A DNA stretch of 32,181 nucleotides. Source: Candidatus Hodarchaeota archaeon. Its GTDB lineage: Archaea; Asgardarchaeota; Heimdallarchaeia; Hodarchaeales; Hodarchaeaceae. Position 1 is the stretch's first letter, and each line of letters starts with the position of its first letter. This document shows positions 24,418 through 32,181 of the stretch, piece after piece. The notes beneath the pieces are model-generated. The model was given only the letters and a program-made list of their open reading frames with translations, was not told the DNA's origin and searched no databases. The DNA is taken from assembly GCA_016839665.1 (NCBI GenBank), contig JAEOTU010000076.1:1-32181 (forward strand). The letters are read 5' to 3'. The translations under genes were made by a program, and so were the position numbers.

Positions 24418-26403
24418 ATGAAAACTAAAAGAATCTTTATTGTTCTAATTCTATTTCTAGGATTAATTGGAGTCAAAAACTCCTTAGTTTTTAGCCCAGC
24501 ACATCCTGTTAACGGTGCGTGTACTTGGACTCCTTCAAGTCCGACTGCAGGGGATCTTCTAGTAATCACTTATGACCCTTCTATAGGGACAATTGATCCT
24601 GCAGTCACGTCTTTGGCAATGCACTGGCAAATGACTGTAGAAGGTAATAAATTTGTTGCAGCACCCAGTCAAACAATGTGGCCAGCTGGAACTTCCGTGG
24701 ACTCTTGGAATGGTCCCACTACAGCAATTACTCCTATGACCAATAAATCTGATGGTACCTGGGAAGTTAGTTTTACACTTTCCTATGTAGCTGAAGAGCT
24801 TATTGTATGGTTTGTAGGAGGTGGTGTAACAGATAAACCTAGTGGAGGCTGGAAAATCGAATCTCAACTTAAAACAGCAAGGATATTCCCAATTTCTCCT
24901 GCATTTAATAATCCTGAATTTGTTGTACCTGGTGGATCATCCGAGTTTGTTGTTAATGCAAGTGATTCCGCAACTAACTGGGACGTTGTTGCCATAGGAA
25001 AAAGCGATACTCCAATCTCTCTCAGTCCATCCGCCACATTTGATAGTACGAATGATAATTGGGTTCTATCAGTTACTATTCCAAGTACTATGCCTTTAGG
25101 ACTATACGACCTACAATATCAAGCTACAATCGGTGGAACAGCCCGAACACACATTGAACATAACTCTCTCTCTGTTGCAAGCAAAATCAAGAGTGATTAC
25201 TGGATAATCGTCATTGCTGACCAACAACACTTCCGTGATGGTTCATATGGCGGCAATAAAAATGCTCCAGCTGGTGATGCATCGAGAGAGGGGAATTTTA
25301 CCGAGGTTTTAAAAGTATTGAACCTTCTAGATCCCGAATTTATTCTTGTTTTAGGTGATATGACCGAATGGTGTGATGAAGTTGCTATGGAAAACCAGAA
25401 ACGTTGGATTATTGAGTATTTGGATGTTCCAATGTTTAGTTTACCAGGAAACCATGATGAGTTTGAAAGAACAGGTTCTACAGGTAATCATGAATATGGT
25501 TCTGGCCGAGGCGTGTGGCAACGTGTCTTCGGGCCAAGTCATTGGACACTCATGTATGGTACTCATTATTATGCTACTGGTTTTAGCGACGATCAGCAAG
25601 TTCTTAGTATCCCTGGTGAAGCTGACTGGATTGAGGATGTCATTACCAATGCTCCTTCTAGTGCCACAATGAAAACTTACATGCAACACCATCCAATTGA
25701 TGAAAGTTATTATGGTACTACTGAAAATGTAGATATTGCAGACGATATCAAATCCTGGTTGAAAACGGGTAAATTTGATTACTTCCTTCATGGACACATG
25801 CACAGAGACGCTTATAGTGAACTTCAAGGAACAACTCACATTGGTACCGACAATTGCGTTGGATCAGAATCAGCAGGCTTTTCAACTGGTATTCGCTTAA
25901 TTCACGTACAAAATAATGAATTTACTCATTTTTCTTATGGGCCTGTAGTTCCAAGTACTCCCGATATTGAAACATGTCATTCTAATCCCCTCTTTGATGA
26001 CTCAGATGGTCAAATGGTCTATGTAGACTTTTCTCAAGCCAATGATGGCTCTTTAGCAAGTAACACCGCAACTTTCCATTATGGCTATAACCATTCATAC
26101 CAAGGCGCACGCGTTCGTTTTGCTATGAAACCTACATCAAAATGCTATGATGCAACTGGAGGAACAATTAAATCAGAATTTCTATATAATAATGTCTATT
26201 ATGTAGACGTGGAGTTCGATGTAGACGCAGACAGTACAACAACTATCACAATTACTGAAACTGATTGCCCCACAGAAACCCCTACAAATACTACTTCCGT
26301 AACCACAACCACTACAGGTGGAGGAGCACCAGGATTCGGAATTATTCTAGTCATTTCTACTGTAGGAACCGTAGTAGTCATTCGACAAAGAAAGAAGATA
26401 TAA
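24418..26403 (+). CDS. Surface-anchored metallophosphoesterase with CBM-like N-domain
   Basis: Exported phosphohydrolase of 661 aa. The signal segment is about residues 5-26. Residues about 35-150 resemble carbohydrate-binding modules of the CBM25 type (WTPSSPTAGDLLVITYD, LAMHWQM, ITPMTNKSDGTWEVSF). An Ig-like domain follows (about 160-255). The catalytic domain (about 258-490) has DQQH (268-271), GDMTEW (313-318), GNHDEF (344-349), QHHP (423-426) and GHMH (459-462), a full two-metal site. The C-terminal beta domain and Thr stalk end in GGAPGFG, a membrane segment and RQRKKI. It is a paralog of the upstream pseudoenzyme at 22225-24168, in the same direction with 249 bases between. The CBM-like domain hints at a glycan or phosphoglycan target, which is inference. 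Confidence 0.92.
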   Translation: MKTKRIFIVLILFLGLIGVKNSLVFSPAHPVNGACTWTPSSPTAGDLLVITYDPSIGTIDPAVTSLAMHWQMTVEGNKFVAAPSQTMWPAGTSVDSWNGPTTAITPMTNKSDGTWEVSFTLSYVAEELIVWFVGGGVTDKPSGGWKIESQLKTARIFPISPAFNNPEFVVPGGSSEFVVNASDSATNWDVVAIGKSDTPISLSPSATFDSTNDNWVLSVTIPSTMPLGLYDLQYQATIGGTARTHIEHNSLSVASKIKSDYWIIVIADQQHFRDGSYGGNKNAPAGDASREGNFTEVLKVLNLLDPEFILVLGDMTEWCDEVAMENQKRWIIEYLDVPMFSLPGNHDEFERTGSTGNHEYGSGRGVWQRVFGPSHWTLMYGTHYYATGFSDDQQVLSIPGEADWIEDVITNAPSSATMKTYMQHHPIDESYYGTTENVDIADDIKSWLKTGKFDYFLHGHMHRDAYSELQGTTHIGTDNCVGSESAGFSTGIRLIHVQNNEFTHFSYGPVVPSTPDIETCHSNPLFDDSDGQMVYVDFSQANDGSLASNTATFHYGYNHSYQGARVRFAMKPTSKCYDATGGTIKSEFLYNNVYYVDVEFDVDADSTTTITITETDCPTETPTNTTSVTTTTTGGGAPGFGIILVISTVGTVVVIRQRKKI

Positions 26404-26414
26404 ATTCTTCTTTC
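26390..26414 (+). terminator. 9-bp hairpin spanning the stop codon of the 24418 gene
   Basis: GAAAGAAGA (26390-26398) pairs perfectly with TCTTCTTTC (26406-26414) around the 7-base loop TATAAAT, which contains the TAA stop. Pyrimidine and T tracts follow (26420-26433). The left arm encodes the Lys-rich C-terminal tail. It is probably a transcript end, ahead of the ABC operon promoter. Confidence 0.6.
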
Positions 26415-26681
26415 AATTCCTATTTTTCTTTTAAACTCTCATATTCTTTTTTTCTTAGATTTTTAAGACAATAGTTCGATAACCATAAGAATCTCTAAAC
26501 GGAAAGATGATTCTTAAATTTCTCTAGAATTTTCTCTTTTCTAATACCAAAAATATTTTACAAATAAATATTACTTTAATTAGTAAAGAATTGGAGCTAA
26601 AAAGAACATTAAAGTTGACTTTTAATCCTAAAAATGGATATTCTACTCATTAAGAAATAAAGGTAGAAGTGAGGTTTAATT

Positions 26682-27761
26682 ATGGTTGAAGTACGGTTAG
26701 AAAATGTCTCTAAAGTCTTTGGTGACATTGTTGCTGTGGATCATGTTTCATTAGATGTCCGTGAGGGGCAAATTTTGACTCTTCTCGGGCCATCAGGTTG
26801 TGGTAAATCAACAACTCTTCGATTAATCGCAGGTTTCTACTATCCTGATAGTGGGAGCATATTTTTTGGTGATAGAGATGTTACCGAAGTTCCTCCGCAG
26901 GATAGGAATACTGCAATGGTTTTTCAGAATTACGCTCTCTGGCCACATATGTCTGTTAGAGATAACGTCGCTTATGGTCTCAAGTTACGAAAAGTGCCAA
27001 AAGAAGAACAAGATCGGCGAATTTATGAAGCATTAGAGAAAGTGCGGATGGAACAATATATAGATCGAATGCCTAATAAGTTAAGTGGAGGCCAACAACA
27101 GCGAGTCGCCGTGGCGCGATGTCTAGTGGTTAACCCTGACGTATTGTTAATGGATGAACCCCTATCCAATCTTGACGCAAAATTACGAATTGAAACACGT
27201 CGCGAGATACGTGACTTGGTCAAAGAACTTGGATTAACAGCAATTTATGTTACACATGACCAAGAAGAGGCCTTGAGCATTTCTGACTTTATTACTGTAA
27301 TGGATCTTGGACTCATCCGACAGCGTGGCTCTCCCCAAGACATTTGGGAAAAACCTGCGAATTCTTTTGTTGGAACTTTCATTGGTGAAGCTAATCTTCT
27401 GGAATTACCGACACTCTCTTCAAATGGTACGTCAGGAGAGTTGGAAATCCCTAAAACCAATCGTTCATTAAAAAGTGATTATGCGATTGATCTTGAAAAA
27501 GGAAAACCAGCACGAATAGTTATACGTCCCGATAAAATGAAAATTTCTCTTTCTGAAGATATGAATGAAAACCAAATCCCTGCTCGGGTCAGGGCTACGA
27601 TGTACCTTGGGACATTTGAAAGAGTGACAGGAAGAATGGCTAATGGGGAGGATCTTGTGATTTATCGTTCTGATACTTCTGAACAACTTCGCCGAGGTCA
27701 ACAAATTTATCTCAATGTTAAACCTCGTAATGTTCTATCATTTGGACCAAAAAGTTATTAA
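26682..27761 (+). CDS. ABC importer ATPase, Fbp/Afu/Pot type
   Basis: Nucleotide-binding subunit that powers import through the permease encoded two genes on. 359 aa, start ATG 26682 with GAGGT seven bases upstream. Motifs: Walker A GPSGCGKST (36-44), Q-loop FQNYALWP (81-88), signature LSGGQQQR (134-141), Walker B VLLMDEP (154-160), D-loop SNLDAK (162-167) and switch His in THDQEE (H192). Residues about 235-355 are a TOBE-type C-terminal domain (ARIVIRPDKM, NVKPRNVLSFG) that often senses substrate or regulators. The family covers Fe3+, polyamine, sugar, sugar-phosphate, thiamine and phosphonate importers, so the substrate is open. The binding-protein gene starts 31 bases after its stop. Confidence 0.95.
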   Translation: MVEVRLENVSKVFGDIVAVDHVSLDVREGQILTLLGPSGCGKSTTLRLIAGFYYPDSGSIFFGDRDVTEVPPQDRNTAMVFQNYALWPHMSVRDNVAYGLKLRKVPKEEQDRRIYEALEKVRMEQYIDRMPNKLSGGQQQRVAVARCLVVNPDVLLMDEPLSNLDAKLRIETRREIRDLVKELGLTAIYVTHDQEEALSISDFITVMDLGLIRQRGSPQDIWEKPANSFVGTFIGEANLLELPTLSSNGTSGELEIPKTNRSLKSDYAIDLEKGKPARIVIRPDKMKISLSEDMNENQIPARVRATMYLGTFERVTGRMANGEDLVIYRSDTSEQLRRGQQIYLNVKPRNVLSFGPKSY

Positions 27762-27792
27762 TTTGAAAAATAAGAAAAACTAGGTGAAAAAA

Positions 27793-29919
27793 ATGAAACG
27801 TCTAAAATTTATTACTGGAATTATTCTCCTTTCTCTCACCATTGCGGTGGTTTCCACGATGGGAGACGTTCTAATGCCTGTTGAAGCAAAACCTAATGCA
27901 GTAACTCTATATGGGCTTACTCGACACGACCAGACTATCTATAAAAAATACACAGACAAATTCGTTGCTTCTCACCCTGGAGTGTCTAATATTCTGTTTC
28001 TCGAAAGAACAAACGTTGCAGCGTGGCGGTCAGCAGTTGAAAGTGGTTCCAATCCTATATCGATATTGTGGGGCGGCGGACCAACCATTTTTAATGTATT
28101 AGCCGACGCAGGATTGATGGCTCCCCTCCAAAATACCACACTGATAAATTATATCAAAGATAATGTCAATGATACTATTGCTGGAGCAGATATGATTCGT
28201 TACAACAAAACAACAGGAGAAATCCTCTGGGTGGCAGCAGCAATCTCGAGCTTTGGCTTTACTGTCAACCATGATAACCTAGAAACATATGGTTTATCTG
28301 TACCTGAAACATGGGAAGATTTGGCTTCACCTGATTATTATCTAGGTACAACTCAGCATGCTATTGGAATGGGTGACGCTCCTGAGACTACTTCTAACAC
28401 TCGTGTCTATCAGATTATCCTTCAAAAATTCGGTTGGGATGCAGGCTGGGATATTCTCACTCGAATGGCTGCTAACTCAAAAATCTTTGAAGGTGGATCA
28501 GGACCTACTCGCGATTCAGTAGTTACTGGCTCACAAGCTATATCTATGACCATTGACTTTTATGGTTATCAAGCGCAATTTCAGAATCCTTCGTGTGAGT
28601 ATATTATTCCAAAAAACGAGAGTATTGTTAATGCTGATCCGATAGCTGTTGCTTCAAGCACGCCATATCAACAGTATGCAGAGGATTTTGTAAATTTTGT
28701 AATGTCAGAGGAAGGACAAGCAATGTGGCTGGATACCAGCATCAATCGATTACCAGTCTATTATGAAGCATTTAACTATGCAAAGGACGTTCTAGGAAAT
28801 CAACGAGCAGATTTAGCAGCAGCTTTCAACAATACCGTTAGTAAGGAAGGAATACCTTTCAATGAGAGTCGTGCCCAAGCTATCTACGATATTGTCACTT
28901 TCTACTTCCAAGGAGCATTGACTCGTTCATCAACCCAGTTGTACTCTGCTTGGGATAAATTAGTATCTGCTTACAAAGCCAATGAGATTTCCACTGAAGA
29001 GTACCGCTCATTATCCCGTACAATGAGCGAACCAAAGATTTCCTTTGAAGAAGCTCTTTCTTTGCAGCAAGATTACGCAGCAGATCCAACAATGCGAGAT
29101 AGTCTTGTCACAGAATATAGTACTTACGCTAAAAGCAATTATAACAAGATTGGTAATAAAATTATCGCAGAAAAAGATGATAATGACAATGATGGCACAC
29201 ATTTCAAGGAATTCGAAGTAGAGTTTTTGTATCCTACAAAAAATGCTATTGTTAATCCAAATGATGAAGGAGATCCTATAGTGGAGATTAAAGTCGATGC
29301 TACTGACTATGGCGACTGGAGTTTCCTTTATGGGATTACACGTGTTGATTTTTTTGTTGATGGCACTTTAATCGGGAGTGATACAGGAGCGCCCTTCACG
29401 TTTAACTGGGATACCACGAATTACTCCAATGGACAGCATACGGTAAAAGCTACAGCTTATGAAGGATCTGGTAGAAGTCTTTTTGCGCAAATCAGTGTAA
29501 GCGTACGGTACTCAGTTGCTATGCCCAGTGCTACAATAGGACATCCAGTTGCTAATCAAACTGTCAGCGATATCACATATATCACCGTAACAGCAACCGA
29601 AACAACGCAATTTACTGTTGAAACAATCGAAATTTCAATCACTGATGCAGAAGGTACAGTCGTTTTTACTAAAGAACTTACATCAGGTTTTGATAACATC
29701 AATGAGACTTGGGATACACTGAAACAAGGTAGAGGTGATGGTACGTATACCATCAGCGTATCAATTACTTATGGAACAGGTAATACCCAAACACGATCCA
29801 TTAAGGTTACAGTAGATAATCAGGGCGCAACTTGGGTTCCTGCTCCTGGGTTTGAATTAATTCCTGTTCTGCTTGGTCTTTTAGTAATAGTTCCCATTAT
29901 CACATCGAAGAGGAAGTAA
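27793..29919 (+). CDS. Surface-anchored ABC substrate-binding protein with Ig-like stalk
   Basis: Captures the solute outside the cell and delivers it to the permease. The start is ATG 27793, with AGGTGA five to ten bases upstream; a GTG lies three codons earlier. 708 aa, about twice a normal binding protein. The signal peptide is about 4-32. The periplasmic-binding-protein type 2 core covers about 35-345 (VTLYGLTRHDQTIYKKYTD, ILWGGGPTIFNVLADAG, WEDLASPDY, FVNFVMSEEGQAMWLD), close in style to iron/sugar-phosphate/phosphonate binders (AfuA, FbpA, PhnS types). A helical extension (about 345-455), a D/N-rich linker (EKDDNDNDG), two Ig-like domains and the anchor APGFE with membrane segment and SKRK follow. 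C-terminal anchoring through a long stalk matches the neighbouring surface enzymes. Confidence 0.92.
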   Translation: MKRLKFITGIILLSLTIAVVSTMGDVLMPVEAKPNAVTLYGLTRHDQTIYKKYTDKFVASHPGVSNILFLERTNVAAWRSAVESGSNPISILWGGGPTIFNVLADAGLMAPLQNTTLINYIKDNVNDTIAGADMIRYNKTTGEILWVAAAISSFGFTVNHDNLETYGLSVPETWEDLASPDYYLGTTQHAIGMGDAPETTSNTRVYQIILQKFGWDAGWDILTRMAANSKIFEGGSGPTRDSVVTGSQAISMTIDFYGYQAQFQNPSCEYIIPKNESIVNADPIAVASSTPYQQYAEDFVNFVMSEEGQAMWLDTSINRLPVYYEAFNYAKDVLGNQRADLAAAFNNTVSKEGIPFNESRAQAIYDIVTFYFQGALTRSSTQLYSAWDKLVSAYKANEISTEEYRSLSRTMSEPKISFEEALSLQQDYAADPTMRDSLVTEYSTYAKSNYNKIGNKIIAEKDDNDNDGTHFKEFEVEFLYPTKNAIVNPNDEGDPIVEIKVDATDYGDWSFLYGITRVDFFVDGTLIGSDTGAPFTFNWDTTNYSNGQHTVKATAYEGSGRSLFAQISVSVRYSVAMPSATIGHPVANQTVSDITYITVTATETTQFTVETIEISITDAEGTVVFTKELTSGFDNINETWDTLKQGRGDGTYTISVSITYGTGNTQTRSIKVTVDNQGATWVPAPGFELIPVLLGLLVIVPIITSKRK

Positions 29920-29939
29920 TTCCTTCCTCTTTTTTTTTT
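29908..29939 (+). terminator. Intra-operon hairpin plus T10 tract overlapping the binding-protein stop codon
   Basis: AAGAGGAAG (29908-29916) pairs perfectly with CTTCCTCTT (29923-29931) around TAATTC, which contains the TAA stop. A run of ten T follows (29930-29939). The permease gene begins only 18 bases after the T-run in the same direction, so this looks like a partial terminator or processing site inside the operon. Confidence 0.7.
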
Positions 29940-29944
29940 CTTAT

Positions 29945-29950
29945 AGGAGG
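29945..29950 (+). promoter_or_regulatory. Strong Shine-Dalgarno site of the permease gene
   Basis: AGGAGG stands seven bases before ATG 29958 and is the best ribosome binding site in the window. It fixes the permease start. Confidence 0.85.
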
Positions 29951-29957
29951 CACAACC

Positions 29958-32181
29958 ATGGAAGTAGTCGCACAGAAATCCTATTATCAGCGCGTGATAG
30001 ATGATTTAAAGAAATTAAAATTTGAACTTGGCACGGGTCCAACGATCTTTATTTTATTTGTATTTGGATTCTTTACGATTTTCTTGATCATTCCGATTGG
30101 TTCAATATTGTTTTGGTCTTTAACACAAACTGGTGACGTTTTAACTGCAATGGGAGGATTAGGGGAATATATTCTTGGTGGAACACCCACAGATTTCTTG
30201 TTCAAACCCTTCTTTGATATTTTCTTAGATGATGGGATTTGGGGAGGTGGTTTTGCCCAGCGAATATCTGAAACAGCGATAAATGATCCAAGTCGTCCAA
30301 TTTTGGTAGGCTTTTTCTTTACTGTACTGGTACTCCTTGTTATAGTCACTTTAGTTTATTTCTTTTTCTTAAAACCACGATATATTACATCAGAAGCTTC
30401 ATGGAGCCGTATTCTGGGCTATTCGCTCCTAGCTCTTATTGTTATCGTGGTTCTTGCCTTTACTGGAGTTTTTTGGAACGAACTTCAAATTCTCTTCCCA
30501 GAACCTATCCAGACAGGTCCAGATCAATCAAAATGGGGTACTAAATGGATATTTCAAGGCCCCGATCTTGGTGGTTTACCAAACAGTGTTTTAGTGGCAA
30601 TTTCAACCACTTTTCTTTCTGCAATCTTCGGAATCTTTTTTGCATTTATTATGGCACGATATACCTTCCCTTTAAAAGATTTTTTTCGGCCCTTATTATT
30701 ATTACCTCTCATTATCCCTCCATTCGTTTCAATTATTGGTTTCCAAAGTATTCTAGGAGAGATTGGTGTCGTAAACCAAGTTCTATATAATTTGCTGAAT
30801 ATCAAAATTGTAATGGGTGGCTCAGTTGGCATTATTTTCGTTCAATTTCTTCATTTCTACACTTTGATATACTTGAATGTATATAGTTCATTGGTGAATA
30901 TCGACCCCTCATTAGAAGAATGCGCTGAAAATCTTGGCGCAAAGGGATTCAAGCTCACAAGATCGATCACTCTTCCATTAGCAATGCCAGGCCTTGCAGC
31001 TGGATCTGTACTTTGTTTTATCCTAGCAATTGAAGATATTGGAACTCCTCTTATTTTCAAAGAGATCCAGACAGGCGATGTCTTCAATTATATGCCAACG
31101 TTAATTTTCGATGATATCATTAATTATAACCCTTATACCCAACTAGGTTACAATATTATTGCAAAATATGCCGCATTAGCGGCTATCCTAGTTATCATTG
31201 CCATTGTTGGTTTTCTTCTGATTCGTCGGTTTGTTTCTTTAAAACACTATGCCATGATTTCTAAAGGACGTGTAGGTGAACCTCGTACCAGCCCAGCTTC
31301 TAAAAAGCAAGCAATATTCCTCATCGTTATCTCATCAATATTCATTCCAATCGCTCTAATTCCTCATATTGGAACGATTTTGTTTGGCATTGAAGGAGAC
31401 GGTTTCTTCTATTTTTTGCTTGTCCTTATTTGCCTTGGTATCATTGGTTCAGCCTTTTTTTATCTCGTTAGAAATGAGGATAAGAGAAAAAAGATATTGG
31501 GTTGGGCTATAACTGCATTCGGCATACTAGCTCTCATCGTAACCTTGGTACTTGCTTTTACTAATTATGTCCTAGGCGCCACCACCTCCGATCAATATAC
31601 GGGCTTTATAAGATTTCTCACCTATTTAGGTATTGGACATGAACCTGACGCATCAGCGTTAACATTAAGGGCGGAATTTTTCCAAACAATCGCCAATATG
31701 TTTATCTATTCATTCATTGCAACACTTTTTATAGCCATCCTAGCAACGGTTACTAGCTATTTCATTGCTCGTAAGAACTTCCCTGGAAGGGATCTCTTAG
31801 ATACTATTGTAACACTTCCCCTTGCAATTCCTGGAATTATTATAGGTTTCGGCTATTTTATAATGTTTTACGGACAAACTTTACCAATAATCAGTCTTTT
31901 TAATCCAGAGAATAATCCAGTAATTTTACTTATTGTTTCATACACAATCAGAAAGTTCACCTTCACAATGCGAGCCGCATTTGCAGGAATGCAGCAAGTT
32001 GATGTCCAATTAGAAGAAGCATCATTCAATCTCGGAGCTAGCCGTTCTTATACTATCTACAAAGTCACCGTTCCAATGATTGCCATCAGTGTATTTGCTG
32101 GAGCAATGATTTCCCTTGTTTACTGTATGTCAGAAGTTTCGACGACTATTATTCTTCTCGAGTCAACATTTAATCCTGGAA
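29958..32181 (+). CDS. Two-domain ABC permease, FbpB/ThiP-like, cut by the window end
   Basis: Membrane channel of the importer. The frame starts at ATG 29958 and stays open for 741 codons to the window edge, so the C-terminus is missing. Both halves of a fused permease are visible. The first EAA loop is LEECAENLGAKGFKLTRS, with ITLPLAMPGL after it. The second, near the edge, is LEEASFNLGASRS, followed by VTVPMI. Each is preceded by several transmembrane helices. The N-terminal region has an extra pair of membrane segments and a roughly 60-residue loop before the first core, and another helix-rich insert (about residues 430-530) separates the halves, so the protein is longer than typical bacterial FbpB. 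It is the third gene of the operon, after ATPase and binding protein, separated from the latter by the hairpin. Confidence 0.93.
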   Translation, partial: MEVVAQKSYYQRVIDDLKKLKFELGTGPTIFILFVFGFFTIFLIIPIGSILFWSLTQTGDVLTAMGGLGEYILGGTPTDFLFKPFFDIFLDDGIWGGGFAQRISETAINDPSRPILVGFFFTVLVLLVIVTLVYFFFLKPRYITSEASWSRILGYSLLALIVIVVLAFTGVFWNELQILFPEPIQTGPDQSKWGTKWIFQGPDLGGLPNSVLVAISTTFLSAIFGIFFAFIMARYTFPLKDFFRPLLLLPLIIPPFVSIIGFQSILGEIGVVNQVLYNLLNIKIVMGGSVGIIFVQFLHFYTLIYLNVYSSLVNIDPSLEECAENLGAKGFKLTRSITLPLAMPGLAAGSVLCFILAIEDIGTPLIFKEIQTGDVFNYMPTLIFDDIINYNPYTQLGYNIIAKYAALAAILVIIAIVGFLLIRRFVSLKHYAMISKGRVGEPRTSPASKKQAIFLIVISSIFIPIALIPHIGTILFGIEGDGFFYFLLVLICLGIIGSAFFYLVRNEDKRKKILGWAITAFGILALIVTLVLAFTNYVLGATTSDQYTGFIRFLTYLGIGHEPDASALTLRAEFFQTIANMFIYSFIATLFIAILATVTSYFIARKNFPGRDLLDTIVTLPLAIPGIIIGFGYFIMFYGQTLPIISLFNPENNPVILLIVSYTIRKFTFTMRAAFAGMQQVDVQLEEASFNLGASRSYTIYKVTVPMIAISVFAGAMISLVYCMSEVSTTIILLESTFNPG

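Noticed and set aside
29987..31087. Several antisense open frames and a short plus-strand frame at the start of the ABC permease
   Set aside because: The permease frame from ATG 29958 is continuous to the window end with two EAA loops and membrane segments, so the others are shadows of it.
1..32181. CRISPR arrays, transposase genes, integrases or rRNA genes
   Set aside because: I saw no regularly spaced repeats, no transposase or integrase motifs, and no rRNA-like sequence. The RIO2 duplication has no recombinase gene beside it.

Overview
The window looks like an Asgard archaeon, most probably from the Heimdallarchaeia side. The elongation factor 2 (1106-3541) is unusually eukaryote-like and ends in a YYDKL tail. 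Other archaeal or Asgard-type genes are ribosomal protein eS26, a Roadblock/LC7 protein, an LSm protein, a DUF460 RNase H-fold protein, a RIO2 kinase and a tRNA-Arg(TCG) split by a bulge-helix-bulge intron. The DNA is AT-rich, and several starts have short GGAG/GGTGA ribosome binding sites. The lineage is inferred from protein character, not from a tree.

Layout. (1) 1-9.9 kb is an information-processing and housekeeping block: a partial gene, an unrecognised 192-aa protein, EF-2, tRNA-Arg, eS26, a membrane protein, a Roadblock protein, a PfkB-family kinase, a KaiC-like protein with a broken P-loop, LSm and DUF460. (2) 9.9-13.0 kb is a boundary. An intact RIO2 gene (12101-13009) and a decayed copy of its 3' end (9943-10257) flank a secreted metallophosphoesterase gene. 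The decayed copy abuts DUF460, so RIO2 and DUF460 were probably neighbours before the phosphoesterase gene arrived. (3) 13.3-26.4 kb holds seven more exported proteins: four of the calcineurin-like metallophosphoesterase fold (one with its active site erased), two PHP/CehA-like metallohydrolases lying tail to tail, and one endonuclease/exonuclease/phosphatase-family protein. (4) 26.7-32.2 kb is an ABC importer operon of the Fbp/Afu type: ATPase, surface-anchored binding protein, and a two-domain permease cut by the window end.

All eight exported hydrolase-fold proteins and the binding protein share one plan: N-terminal signal segment, large extracellular part, Ser/Thr-rich or Ig-like stalk, then a C-terminal transmembrane segment with a K/R-rich end. 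In four of them that segment is preceded by PGF, resembling archaeal PGF-CTERM sorting tails. My reading is a cell-surface phosphohydrolase array beside an importer. The enzymes would cleave phosphorylated polymers or esters at the surface and the importer would take up a product. The coupling and the substrate are inference.

Three anchor genes (ends at 24168, 26403 and 29919) place a hairpin plus T-tract across the stop codon, with the purine-rich K/R tail codons forming one arm. The one at 29908-29939 lies inside the ABC operon between binding protein and permease, where partial termination could set a high binding-protein to permease ratio.
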